From positions 17,762,001 through 17,826,000 of the forward strand of contig JAJNNQ010000026.1 in assembly GCA_027886175.1 (NCBI GenBank): a stretch of DNA of 64,000 nt, in the 5' to 3' direction. Under the pieces are notes generated by a model. The model did no database searches, was not told where the DNA came from, and saw only the letters and a program-made list of their open reading frames with translations. This stretch comes from Phylloscopus collybita. Taxonomy: Eukaryota; Chordata; Aves; Passeriformes; Phylloscopidae. Shown piece after piece: positions 13,546 through 25,004 of the stretch (positions are counted from its first letter, which is position 1; each line of letters starts with the position of its first letter). The translations under genes were made by a program, and so were the position numbers.

Positions 13546-15318
13546 TGATACATCAGTCTTTAAATTACAGTATTTTTAAGGAAGCTTCAGTTTTGTATAT
13601 TACATGTTGTTTACAGCCAAGACTTCACTGCAAAACTGATTCACAACAAAAAGAAAAAGAATAATTTCTTAGACTAAAATAACAAGGACCTCAGGTGCAA
13701 TTTCCTTAGAAATCCACCACAATTTGCTTTAAAATATCTAATACTAATGTTTTGGTTTGAGAAATATAATGTAATTAGCTAGAACTACATAGTAAAATAA
13801 CTTCTTAAAGAAGTTCCAAAAGCTCTTTTTTTTAATCAGCTGAAATATGTAGATAATATGTTGTTTTGATTGCCTATAATATTTAGCCTTCATCAGCTGC
13901 ACAGAGATTTACTGTGATTTAGAATCCCCAGAATCTCAGCTAACAACATGGAGTTTCTTTAGAAGAAGGAAAACATTTTAAAATAGCAATTACCACTGTA
14001 ATTGCAAATAGCTGAAAGTTTTTGAATTTTTGATGGCCTGATTCTAGGCTTGATTTGCAACATCATTCTTGATTGCATTCCTCTGTAAGTTTTCTGTTGA
14101 CATTTAGCGTTTGTTGTAGCATTTTTGTTTGTTTGTCTTGCTGGGTTTGTTGTTGTTGTGTTTTGGGGTTGTTGTTTTGGGTGTTTTGTTTTTTTATATT
14201 ACAAACATTGGTAGAACCTCTCATTCAAAAACTGGGGAAAGAGTAAGTGAAGAGAATAAAGAAGGATGAAGGTAAAGAATTAAAAGTCTTTCACATGAAT
14301 ATTCCATCTTTATTTTCAAATGCTTGTAGAATATATTCCAAAAGATTCTTCCAAGCAGATTTTTAAAGAAATTATCAAATACTTTCAGTGGGAATGAAAA
14401 TATCAATAGTTTCCCTAATAGATTCATTTTAACTGCTATTCTTCATTTCATTTCAGAAGTCAAACAAAAGAAAATTAGATCACCATCTCCAGCTCCCTCC
14501 TCTCTGCTTCTAACCAAAAGGAAGGCAGTTCTTCCTCAGGCTGAATAGCCATAGTCTTAAATGCATGCTGCACATCTTTACCTTGATCAGGTTGTTGGAA
14601 AATCTATTGGCTTGGCACCACCAATTGCATTGATAAGAGCCATAGTAATTACCACTAACAGAAGATCTGTGAAAGGTTACACAGTATTTTGATATCACTA
14701 ATGACATGTGCTTTGCAAAGCCCATTCATATTTGATAGTACTTTCTGCATTTGTATTTTTATTTCTTAGAGAGGGTAACTACTTATGGAGCAGTGTATGC
14801 CAATTTAGCAAGAAAAGCAACTGACTATTCCCAGTGTTCATAATGCAGATTACAAAATAATATCAATATACATAGAGAGTATACACTATATTTATATATT
14901 TGACAATATTTCAGTATTTAATAACCATAAGGAGACTAAGAGAAATCATAGAATGACTAAGGGCATGCCAGAGACAAAGGTGAAAGTATTTTGGGATGCA
15001 CAATCTGATGAGTCATCTTTTATGACTGGTTAAATTCTAAAAAAATCCTTTCACTCTCCTTTTTAGATTATTTTTTAAGCACAGTCACATTTTTATATAT
15101 TTGCCCTTCAGACACTGCAGGATTGTCTGATGGAATAAGACAAAAATGGCATCTTTCAGAAACTGAAGTTTCAGTGTCAATATCTTAACTATTTTCCTTC
15201 TTTTTTTGTAAAGTTTCATGTAAATGCAGATCAAAGTTGAAGAAGCTTTTTTGATTGCAACTTCAGATTTGTAGTCTGCATGTGACAGATTGAAAATCAG
15301 TTCTTTGTTTACCCTTAC
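13546..15318. other. AT-rich DNA without a recognised gene
   Basis: A G/T-rich low-complexity run (TTTG and TTG units) lies at about 14125-14195. No exon could be supported. Confidence 0.55.
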
Positions 15319-15398
15319 CTGCAAGGACAGGAACTTAAAGATTTTAAGCCTGCATTGGGAAGTTTTAACACAGTTTTGCTCTTCATAACGTTTTGTAA
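15319..15398 (-). other. Candidate minus-strand exon C
   Basis: On the minus strand a long pyrimidine tract (TCTCTGTCTTTTTGC and on), a branch-like ACTAAA and an AGCAG acceptor precede an 80-bp segment that ends CTTGCAG at a GTAAGG donor. These are the best splice signals of the candidate set. Taking one base from the exon at 16657-16737, the frame is open for its whole length (T-K-R-Y-E-E-Q-N-C-V and on) and ends in phase 0. Another frame is also open. A 131-codon frame runs through it. No protein family is recognised. Confidence 0.22.
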
Positions 15399-16656
15399 CT
15401 GCTTTTAGTATTTGTCCAAAAACCAATAATAAAAAGCAAAAAGACAGAGACCATCTTCCCTGTTTCGAAAGTAAGGCCATTATATGGTATGGTAATTTTT
15501 ATCTTCAGGGTTATGAAATTTACTGAGCATATGACAATTTACATTTACTTAATTACATGTAGACTTAATTGGTAAGTTTACCTATGCATTTACTAATATT
15601 TGCTCTTCTTAAAAAAATCAACATGTTAAGGGTTAAAATTAGAGTACAATAGAAATACATTCTTTGATAGGAGAAAACATTAAAAAATTCTAGCAATGGG
15701 TGCTTCTTACTAATATGAATCTTTCTAAAAATTCAAAGGAGCAGACTAAAAAGCTTAAATGGTTTACCAGCTGGTAATGGATGTTTATGGAAGAACTTCC
15801 ATGAATCACGCATTTTCTAAACTGTTGCTCTTAAATGTCTGAAACTAGGTATTTTAATATAGGACTGCTGCAAAAAGCCCAGAACACAGGCCTTTACTGG
15901 AGTGTATGGCCCCTCATAAATTTATTTGGTAAAAAACAGTACATAATTCACCAAAAGGTTTAAAAAAAACAAACAAAAACAACAAAACCTTTAGATATGC
16001 CTAAATTCATTTGGATTATATAAAAGAGACAACCCTTCCTATAAAAAGAGATCACACATTTGTACCAATTTCACCAGCTGCAAAATAATGAAACAGGCGT
16101 AATAGAGTACAGTTGAGGATCACTAAATTCTAAGTGTTCTCATGATCAGATCAGTACCCGCCTTTTTTGGTGAAATAATAATGAAGTGATTTTTTTTTTT
16201 CCCCAAGGAACGTTTCCATTTCCAGAGAATCCCAAATCAAATCTTCTTATGCTTTATTTATTTATAAAAAGTTTATAAAGCACGCTGGAATCATACATGA
16301 TTTCCTCCTTTTAGTCTCCTATATCTATCTAGTTTTTAATCTTTTCCTCTTTTGTTTTTATAATTTTATATAGGTTTCTTTTAGTTTATATGAATATACA
16401 GTATCTAATAAAATGGGATCCAGATGGTAATGAATTTTTCATACTAGATAATAAAAAATAATATAATAACACCAGTAGCACGACAGAGCCCTCAGTCTAA
16501 ACTGCTAATTCGTCTTTCCCTTGAAAAAGGTGCTTATATCAACTTTAATAATGTGAGAGATGCATTTTTTTTTTTTAGTTAATGCCCTCTGTGGACAACT
16601 ACATACCATTAATTCACCGCCAATTACAAAACTGGGAAATTTTCCAGCTCCTTCAC
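15399..16656. other. AT-rich DNA between candidate exons
   Basis: No repeat or gene is recognised. A short A/C run lies near 15960-15990. Confidence 0.5.
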
Positions 16657-16737
16657 CTGCAGACCACACTAGTGCCACAGTCCTCTTGGCTCTCTTCACG
16701 AAGATCTTCGTAACAACTTGCGTGTGCCGTAAGGCAA
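16657..16737 (-). other. Candidate minus-strand exon B with a KRAKR motif
   Basis: This 81-bp segment lies between a GGATTTCAG acceptor (weak pyrimidine tract) and a GCAG/GTGAAG donor. It has several CpG dinucleotides, unusual for this region. In the phase set by the exon at 21934-22009 it reads V-A-L-R-H-T-Q-V-V-T-K-I-F-V-K-R-A-K-R and on, and ends in phase 1. The KRAKR stretch resembles the pro-domain cleavage site of proprotein convertases. A second open frame (E-D-L-R-E-E-S-Q-E-D) also exists, so the reading is not certain. Confidence 0.22.
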
Positions 16738-19700
16738 CTGAAATCCTTTACTTCTAATAATATCCAGTCTGCCTGTCAAATCAAATTATTGTCTCAATGA
16801 CAAGTCATAAAGACAGTTTGAACACACTGTGAGTCAGGAGTAATAATTGATCTCTTGAATATTTTTCCCGTGCTATGAACCTGGTGCTTGAAATGAGCAT
16901 ATCCCAACTATACTTTAGAAAGCTCAGGCAACACCACTTCAAAGCCTGCAATATAGTAATGCTCTAAGGAAGACCAGTTCATATCCACTTCCTCAGAATT
17001 CCTTACCAATGCACTTTATTAATGTGATTAAATCACATCTTTTTGAGGCAAATGTGTAGGTGAATTTGTATTTAGGTTAGTAACAGTTTGGATGCAGCCA
17101 CATATTTTCCTTCAAATAGCCCACATAAGAAATATTCACATTTTCTTTTGACCTTACCAAAAACCTTCCTTCTGTTTCACGATGAAAATTTTCATTCAAT
17201 TTTAAAACTTCTTTGAGATATCACAGACGTTCATGTATTTTTATATGTGCATTTCAAAAAAAGGAGATATCACGTCTAAGCTTCTGAAAAAATATTAGTC
17301 CCTGTATACATTTTTCATGTTTTCTTCCAGAAGTTTTTTCCTTGGAATTCTTAAGCAGTTCATAATGTGATTTGTAATTTTCTTCCATAAATTGCATGTC
17401 TCCTCAGACATGAATGTGAAAGACATAGAAATTAGTATTTTTTATTCTGAGCTGTTCTTTTCCATCATAGAAGGAGAAAGACATTGTTGGCCAAAAGTCA
17501 ACATTACAAACTGTTTAAATGTGAACTTTATAGGAAGGAAAAAAGCTTGCTGGCAAGATTCTTAAAGATCTTCCGAGGTAAATTATTTCTTCCCTGGTCT
17601 TTAGCATAGAATAGTGTAGGTTCTGAACAGCCTCCCTGCATATTCACTCTGGCCCTTCCCAGAAAACATTGAGTCCAAAATATATTTTTTTTAATAGATA
17701 AGAATATGATCAACCTTAAAAATGAAACTGAGAGGATTTGATAGTGTAGCTACAATGAACTTTGGTTTTATTTAGGCAGGATTAAAAATCAAATTAGAAA
17801 ATTAATTTTTCTACAGAAATAACAAAATGTTTGCTCTCCTCTTTATATCCTCTAATGAGCACAGCAGACCACTCACAAGTAAAGTAGTCAAGATTGCTCT
17901 TATGATAAAGTGATAACTTCTATAAATATGTATCCTTAGATAAAATAAGGAACGAGAAAGATTTACAAATCAAGTGAGGCATCTAAAGAAGGACTTGGAT
18001 CAAGCAGTGATATATAATGTGAAGACATAAAAATATATACATAAACACATAAGCTGTTATCACTAATACTCCTAAATTTCCTCTACGTATGTTCCTTTTT
18101 CCATACATATGTTCCTTTTTCCATACACGTCTAAAGTTACACCAGACCAACCAAGGCGAGTGCTTTGTTACCTAAACCTGACTTAAATTCCAAGACTAAA
18201 AAATTCCCTGATATGGGAGCACACAAATTCACTGGAGCACACACATTCCCTTACCAGACATTTCACAAGGAGCCCTGGCACCTAACCTGCTGTGTTACAT
18301 TCCCACTGAAGCTCTCCATGTATCAAACTTTTAGTATGCAATGTGGAGACTTACATAAGTGCTTTCACAGCTCCAACTCCCTGAATAAACTCTTACACAA
18401 ACAACTCTAAAAGCTTTCAGCACAGCAACCATGGAAGATTCTCTTTTAAGCAGCAAAATGTGAATTATGGTGTTGGCATTTCAGTCATCAATACCAACCA
18501 TTAATTTCAGATGAGTTTATTTTTGTGCTATTATCAACATATTCTATATTCACAGACAATAAAAATAGCATTTAGGCTTAATGGGAACAGCATATTTACA
18601 GGATATGAATTAACTATTGAGAAAAAAAATACTATTGCTGACAGAATTCCCCAACACATACCATCACAAAATGCACTAGCATATGCAAACAAGCTCAAAT
18701 AGATTCCACATTGCTAATATGGAACTAGTTTATCCTGCAAATACACAGTGTCCCCTGCTGTGATGAAAGGAGACATGTCCCACACACTAAAGTTGCGCTG
18801 AACAAAGAAAGATGTTTTAAGAAAAAACTCAATTGTTATAAAAAGAACAATCCTAACAGCTCAAATGACTACCAAGAAAAGCAATACAGCCTTGGTATTT
18901 AAATGCACCGTCAATTTGATAATGAAAAAATGCATAAGAAGGAATCAGTGTCATATACTGAAAATTATATTATTTGCTGATGACAGTAACCGTCATAAGT
19001 CAAACAACCGAGATTTTCATAACCATATTCAGTCATTTCACAATACATAAATCTGTAACTTGTACAAGTGTGTACCCCTGTCATACAAACAGAAACTTCA
19101 GCTGCTCACTAAATTAAAGTCTCGTGTAAACACTAAAATACGCTGCTTAAGGAGACATGTTGAAAGACCAGCTGATAGTGTACATCAAGCAAACATCACA
19201 AGGAAATGGGGTAGACAGACAAAAATAATTCAAATTTCAAAATACCATCCTATTGAAATAATCAAGAAAATAACCTATAAACTGTGAAAAATTCATATAC
19301 ATACAGTCAGTAATTTGAAAACACTCCAAATGTTTTTATATTGATTTGAAATTCTTAGTACATATTAGATAATGATTATGGTCAGTGGGGTTTTTCAAAG
19401 CTACAGTTCAAAAAAAATTTACTTTTCAAACTTTCAGTTATCTAATTGCAAAAATTAGAATTCATATTCTAATTAAATTAGAATTAAATTATTGACTCAT
19501 ACTAACGCCACTTCTAATTTCAAAGCACTAATTATTTCTATTGAAAAATAATTTTGATGGAGAATTCCAAATCAAGTTCTACCATTGGATTTTCTGAGGC
19601 TGAGAATAAATTTTAATTGTAAAGCTAAAGGTGTTACTACAGTCTTATCTTAAAAATTATTCATTTTCAAAGAAAAAGAAGAAAAATACTAAGACATAAA

Positions 19701-20784
19701 AATCTACAAATAAAATTTTTCAATTGAAAAAATACTTGTTCCATAGCATTAGGCTTTTTTTACTTCAATTTAGAAAAAATAAATCAAAAAAATCAGTACA
19801 TTTACCACCTCCGCAGAAATTCTAGTCTTCTAATTTGTGCAGACTAAGCCAATTGAAAGCATCTAGCTCAAACTTTTCAACTTATCACTGACTTCTTTTT
19901 CTACCTTGTTTTTTCTATTCTCTGCAGCAGTCTTTAGAATACAGTCTTCAGAAAAAGGTGGAGAATATGCTCATTATTAAATACTTTCATTATTACATAC
20001 TGACATATCTATCAAGCATAAGAAACCAAATAGTAAGAAATTTTACCTCAAACTAGCCTTGAGAACATATTAATCTAAACAATTAATTGAAGATAGGTCT
20101 CCACACAGCTGTTCAAGTTCAAGTAGTTAGAGGCGCATTACACATCAGAGACAACACCAGCATACTTCTGTATCTTGCTGTCCTGGAGTTTGTGTTACTA
20201 TTATACATTACCAGGACTGCATAGCTTTGCCAGTTCTGACAGTCATATCTGATTCTTGGTTTTGCCTCAGCAAAACTATGAGTAACCTTCTCCCCCAGCT
20301 CCCTACAAGGGTCTGTTTCTTACCCCCTGGTGACACCAGTGGTGGCCTCATTGCCTTGGTCTCTGTTCAGGCAGCACTTGCTGCTCTAGCAGCTGCTCCT
20401 GTCTCCTCAGAGAAACCTCGGGAAGATTATATTGATTCAGCTAATTCATTTTAGGATGGCAAATTTTGGGGAGGAAAGATATGTCATGATATGCATGCTC
20501 AGTCTAATTGGGGAATGGATTAAGGTCCTAGTATCAAAAAGAGACTGCTTCCAAGAAAACCTTTTTTTAAATGGCATGACCCAAATTCTCTGTTCAGAAA
20601 GTGTGGATGACAAAGCTCTCCCTCTGCATGAGCAATGATTTCACTGCACTATTACTAAAAGCTCTGTTTTCATATGATCAAGAAAAGGAGATATTTCCAG
20701 CTTTAGAATACAACATATACTAATTGTTGAAGACTAAATCAGTAGTTTTCTTTTGATAAGATAACTGATGTGTTTGAGGAAATA
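16738..20784. other. AT-rich DNA without a recognised gene
   Basis: This includes a perfect 20-bp tandem duplication (18088-18127, listed separately) and a small AT-rich inverted repeat near 19450-19475. A GC-richer patch at about 20290-20430 is open in several frames but not recognised. Confidence 0.5.
18088..18127. repeat. Perfect 20-bp tandem duplication
   Basis: The unit TATGTTCCTTTTTCCATACA occurs twice head to tail with no mismatch. This is consistent with recent slippage or local duplication. Confidence 0.9.
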
Positions 20785-20970
20785 TCTATCTGGATTTCAG
20801 CAAGGTATTTAATGAAACAACGTATGTGAAAAGGTTAGTTAAAGTTGAAACAATTAGGCAAGCAGCAAAATTGAAAGGTGCATAAAAATTGGCTAAAGAA
20901 GAAGTAAGTTCAGGCAATAAGTTGTTCTGAAAAGTAAAACATCAGGCTGAAAGACAGTTACCAATCCAGA
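20785..20970 (+). mobile_element. Ancient CR1 LINE fragment (reverse-transcriptase coding part)
   Basis: The plus strand reads CTGGATTTCAGCAAGGTATT, translating to L-D-F-S-K-V-F-N, close to the CR1 reverse-transcriptase block LDFSKAFD. It continues with ATTGAAAGGTGCATAAAAAT, TTGGCTAAAG and ATCAGGCTGAAAGACAGTTA, matching the order of segments in older sauropsid CR1 copies (gaa-agg-tgg-ata, aac-tgg-cta-aa, cag-gct-gga-ggg). It is riddled with stops and indels. It is much more diverged than the other CR1 pieces here. Confidence 0.7.
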
Positions 20971-21933
20971 TGCAAATTTTGGCAAAAGAGTTATTTATAA
21001 ATTGGAAATGAAAAAATAGATCGGAAAAGTAGATCAGTTTCTAAAAGAAAGTCCAAGAGAAGTTTTCTATCAGAAAAAGCAAAAACTTCTAAGAGGGACT
21101 TTGCTAACTTAATGATGCTAATATGAGAAAATTAGAGACCGAGAAGGTCGCTGTTGGTCTTGGGTTTCAAAGTTTGGCATTCCCTCTATTCTTTTACCAA
21201 AGTCTGTTCTTTTAACCACCAGTTAAAAGAACATCACGACATTCTGAATATAGCCCATGCTTTCTTAAGACTTGTTTACCCTTAAATTATCTGATTTCAA
21301 TTCCTCAAAAGGATAGTCTCAAAACTTATCACTCTTGATCCATTATAAAAGGTCTCCCACTCCCAAAACTCCATTTAAGCCATTTTCATGAAAAAGTAAT
21401 CAGAGCATTCCTTCAGTATCTCTAGGTGCTGTTGTGCCTTTTCTCCTCTCATTCTTATTAGTTGCCTTTCTCGAATTTTCATAATTTCCTCTTCCTTTGC
21501 TGTTTTTTCCTTAATACTCATTCATATTTGTTAATAACCTTGGCAAATGTGAGGAATGCCAAGTGCAATTTTACATACATTACCTGCCAGATTCACAGTT
21601 CAACTTTGCTTTTTAAAATATTAACTCTACAGATTTGGAAAAAACTAACTAAATAAGCCTTTCTCCTATGTCCTCACCAAGCTGAAAAAAAAAAAAAAAG
21701 GCACTAAAAAAAGTAGTGGAGCACAAAATTAGGGGGTAAATATTCTGGTATTGTACTCTCCATTTGCATATTCTGGGTTTATCTGAAGTTCATCATGTCT
21801 ATTTCTGGACTTACTGTATAGGACTAAGACATGTATAATCAACCCTTAAACCAAATTTCTTTCCTGCTCCGTGGGCAGGTGTTCAGCAGGCAGCTGTTCA
21901 GCATGAGAACTAAAAATTAAAAAATATCCTTAC
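20971..21933. other. AT-rich DNA without a recognised gene
   Basis: A 15-bp A run lies near 21686-21700. Nothing else could be supported. Confidence 0.5.
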
Positions 21934-22009
21934 CTTTTAGGTGAATCTGTGATAAGGCTTCGCTCTGCTGGAAATTGCTCTCATAGACATCACGCACAAG
22001 CCTTACAGG
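21934..22009 (-). other. Candidate minus-strand exon A
   Basis: On the minus strand an ACTGGTCTCTTAG acceptor precedes 76 bases ending AAAAG at a GTAAGG donor. The exon is open in one frame only, starting in phase 0: P-V-R-L-V-R-D-V-Y-E-S-N-F-Q-Q-S-E-A-L-S and on to I-H-L-K, ending in phase 1. It is GC-richer than its flanks and holds three CpG dinucleotides. It starts in the phase in which the convertase-like exon at 50002 ends. The sequence lacks the Y-x-F-x-H pattern of known convertase second exons, so membership of that gene is unproven. Confidence 0.25.
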
Positions 22010-23549
22010 CTAAGAGACCAGTACCTAATAAAAAATTCAAAGTCACTGCACGTAATAGGTAATGAAGTGCTGGTTCTAGGCAGCAGCACAGGAACTTCAG
22101 GTGTTTGCTTAATATTCACTAAGCATATTCTGAAATAGTCCATGCACATTTTCAAAAAATTCTTTCACATAATGCCTCACTTTTTTCGATCCCATAAAAG
22201 ACACTTGTTCAATAATATCCACTAAGTAGCTGGGCCTGGGGAAAAGGTATCATTTGCACAAAAGTATTAGAAAGACATTTAGTGATGTATCTTTGAATGC
22301 AGCATTCCAGAATACTATAAGGCAAAGTGAATTAATGTTTTCATTACTTATATTTCATTTGCAAAAGAGAATTTGAATTATTAAACATATTTAAACCCTA
22401 ACGAGTGCAGACAAGCACATGAAGAGTCTAACATGAAATGATCATATACACACATTAAAAAACAAAGGGTAGAGAGCAAGCTTCTAAAATAGCAAAATAA
22501 CACAAAATAAAAGATATCTTTGGTTTTACCAACTAATTTCTTTTTTACATTTCTATTCACTTAGTTTTCACATTATTTTGCCATGCAGCTGTCATATACT
22601 GTAAACTTCTAATGGACTGGTAAGCACAAAAAAAAACCTAAAATACAGGTGAAAAAAGAAACTATATCATAGGAAAACTATAGTATGAAAAAAAATTGTG
22701 ATGTACGGAGGTTCCCATCTCTCAAGAACAATAAAACCTTGGCTCAAAATTGTCAAGGTCTTTAAAATGGTCATTCACTTCTGTAAAAGTATACATAGGT
22801 TTGCTTTATAGAAAGGTGTTTTTATATAAAATAGCTCCCTGACAAAAGAGTTTTCAAAATATTGAAAAATAATATCTGAATGAGTAGGCTGAATCTGTCA
22901 TTCTAACTCTATAACAGTCTTTCCTTGGTAAGAAATCCTCTAACACCAGTTTACTTTGCAGTCTATAAGCAGTGTGTTTGGACATAGCCTTAAAATATCT
23001 TTAGGAAAACGTATAGTTCACACCTCCTTTCTTCATAATCCACACTAAAATATATGTAGACTTTGGCATAATTCTGTTCCCTTCACACAAAATTCAGAGA
23101 TCCAGGAACTATTTGTTTCCTCCCAGAACAAAATGAACCTTCTCATTGCTGTCTTATGCTCTCATATAAGCAAGAAATTTCAGGAAATACACAAATGTGC
23201 GTGTGTGTCCTTGTGCATGTGTCTGAGTGAACCTCAAAGGAGAGAAAACCTCATAGCAAAGGAAGAAAAAATTAGAATTGATTAGGCTTAACAATATTTG
23301 GGCAATTGAAGGCCTGATCTTAAACTCTTGGATTGCTTTCCAATGTCCAGTATTATTAGTCACTTTTTCTCAAGGGAGAGTGAAAGAATTGCCTCTTCTT
23401 CTTGAGAGGTAGAGCCTTGAAAGACAGGTAATGACCATTCTGATGCAAGATCATAAAACCACAAACTCTGAAATCTTAGTAAGTTAAGCAATAATTTCAG
23501 GGATGTGAATCTTAAAAAAGGTTATGTTTCCCCATCTTACTAGGACATC
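22010..23549. other. AT-rich DNA without a recognised gene
   Basis: A short GT-rich run lies at about 23198-23226. No gene or repeat family is recognised. Confidence 0.55.
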
Positions 23550-23874
23550 TGTTGTATTCCTCTGGGGAGTGTTTTTCCCCCCCTAGAACCCCCTAAAGCT
23601 GTAATCATGTAATTTGACCCTTCTTTCCTATCTTGACCCTATTGGCTCAGGTCCAGTTATCTCTCCTGAGCCAGAGACTAGATAAAGTCCTGTTCTTCCT
23701 TGTTCTCTCTCTCTCTTCCCTGGAACCCTTCAATAATAAAGCCTTGGACTGATCCTGGGGTGAGAGCCTCTTTTGGAATCTTTTACCCTGTCCCCTGAGA
23801 TATTCCTCCAAAGCCCCTCAAGGAAACTGAGCTGGCCACAGGAAGCCCAGGAGGGCGGGTGGGGGAGTATTTCA
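23550..23874 (+). mobile_element. Solo LTR of an endogenous retrovirus, 6-bp target duplication
   Basis: The element begins TGTTGTATTCCTCTGG and ends TATTTCA. It is flanked on both sides by GACATC (23544-23549 and 23875-23880), an exact 6-bp target-site duplication. Inside are an inverted CCAAT box (ATTGGCTCAGG), a TATA-like GATAAAG at 23681, a polypyrimidine stretch and an AATAAA signal at 23735. This is the U3-R-U5 order of an LTR. A 6-bp duplication is typical of class II (ERVK-type) elements. No internal retroviral sequence is left, so it arose by LTR-LTR recombination. Confidence 0.85.
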
Positions 23875-24740
23875 GACATCTTTCAGTGTGAAGACAAACC
23901 TGATGTTCACAGTTGACACAGGTAAGACTCATACAGAAGAAATGCCATAAGAGAGAAAAACAGGAGAAAATGCAACATACCCATCAACAATCAAACACGG
24001 GCCAGGCACAAGAAATATACCCAAGCTGGTTCAAATACAGGTAGAGCACTATTGTAAGTCTATTTTTGCATGCCCGTTTAAATTCTGTAAGCCTCCATAA
24101 ATGCAGTTATCATTACCATTGTTGCCTTATCATTCTCAGTGATTGCTCTCTTTCAGTCAAGTACAAAGGCAGGCTGAATATAAATGTTTTGTCATAAAAC
24201 TGCTATTCAAACAATAAAAAGGGTTATAATAGTACTAAAAAAATCACCCCCAGGGCTGCAGCACAGACTGGTAGTATGCATATTCAGGCAGCACAAAGCA
24301 GTTCTAGTCACAGACTTCTACCCATAGGAACTCTTCCACTGAATCTGTACTGTGCTCCCAAAAATGATCCAGATATTACCAGGTAGTCAAGATACCTGGA
24401 ACATGTTGGCATGTCATTCAATTAGAGGAACACAGTTTTATTAAACTGTGAATTTGTGTTGAATTCAGCAAATAACAACAAATTTAGTTTAAGTCTTTAA
24501 TTCTTAAGAAGAAAAATGCTTCAATTATGTTTTCTGCCTTTATCCAAAAATGTTTTTGTTGGTCCCAGATCTAACCATGTAGTGCCACCCAGGGGCCAAC
24601 CGTAACACTCTTCAACACTGCCATCTTGCCAAATAGCCTCAAAAAAGCATTATGCAATACATCTCAGACTGTCTTCAGCCCAGGCATGAGTATTCTTTTT
24701 TAAATGCCTTAGATGTTATTTTCCCCACCCTTCTCCCCGC

Positions 24741-24743
<3 letters not shown>

Positions 24744-24816
<73 letters not shown>
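24744..24816. repeat. Uninterrupted T homopolymer (73 nt)
   Basis: Seventy-three T residues in a row lie between CCCCGCGCC and GGTAGCATAG. The tract could be the poly(A) tail of a minus-strand retrocopy, but the sequence on the tail side shows no recognisable gene or AATAAA. It could also be an expanded or mis-assembled homopolymer. The frames over it are artefacts. Confidence 0.9.
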
Positions 24817-24817
<1 letters not shown>

Positions 24818-24947
24818 GTAGCATAGAGACAAGAGAGGTAGGGTCAGGTCAGGCAAGGAAGGGTGAAAGAATATGTAACAAGCCAGGGACCACCAAAACA
24901 GATTAATTACTCCCATAGAGTGACCATATGGATATCCGATCAAGAAG

Positions 24948-25004
24948 GAAAAAAAAAAAAAAGAAAAAAAAAAGAAAGAAAGAAAGAAAGAAAAAAGAAA
25001 GAAA
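24948..25004. repeat. Poly(A)/(GAAA)n low-complexity tract
   Basis: An A run is broken by G at intervals and includes about five GAAA units. It lies 130 bp from the T homopolymer with opposite strand bias. Confidence 0.9.

Noticed and set aside
20227..20454. Ala-rich plus-strand frame of 75 codons
   Set aside because: A GC-richer patch open in several frames, with no splice or family support.
24652..24943. Frames encoding poly-Phe or poly-Lys
   Set aside because: They are translations of the T homopolymer.
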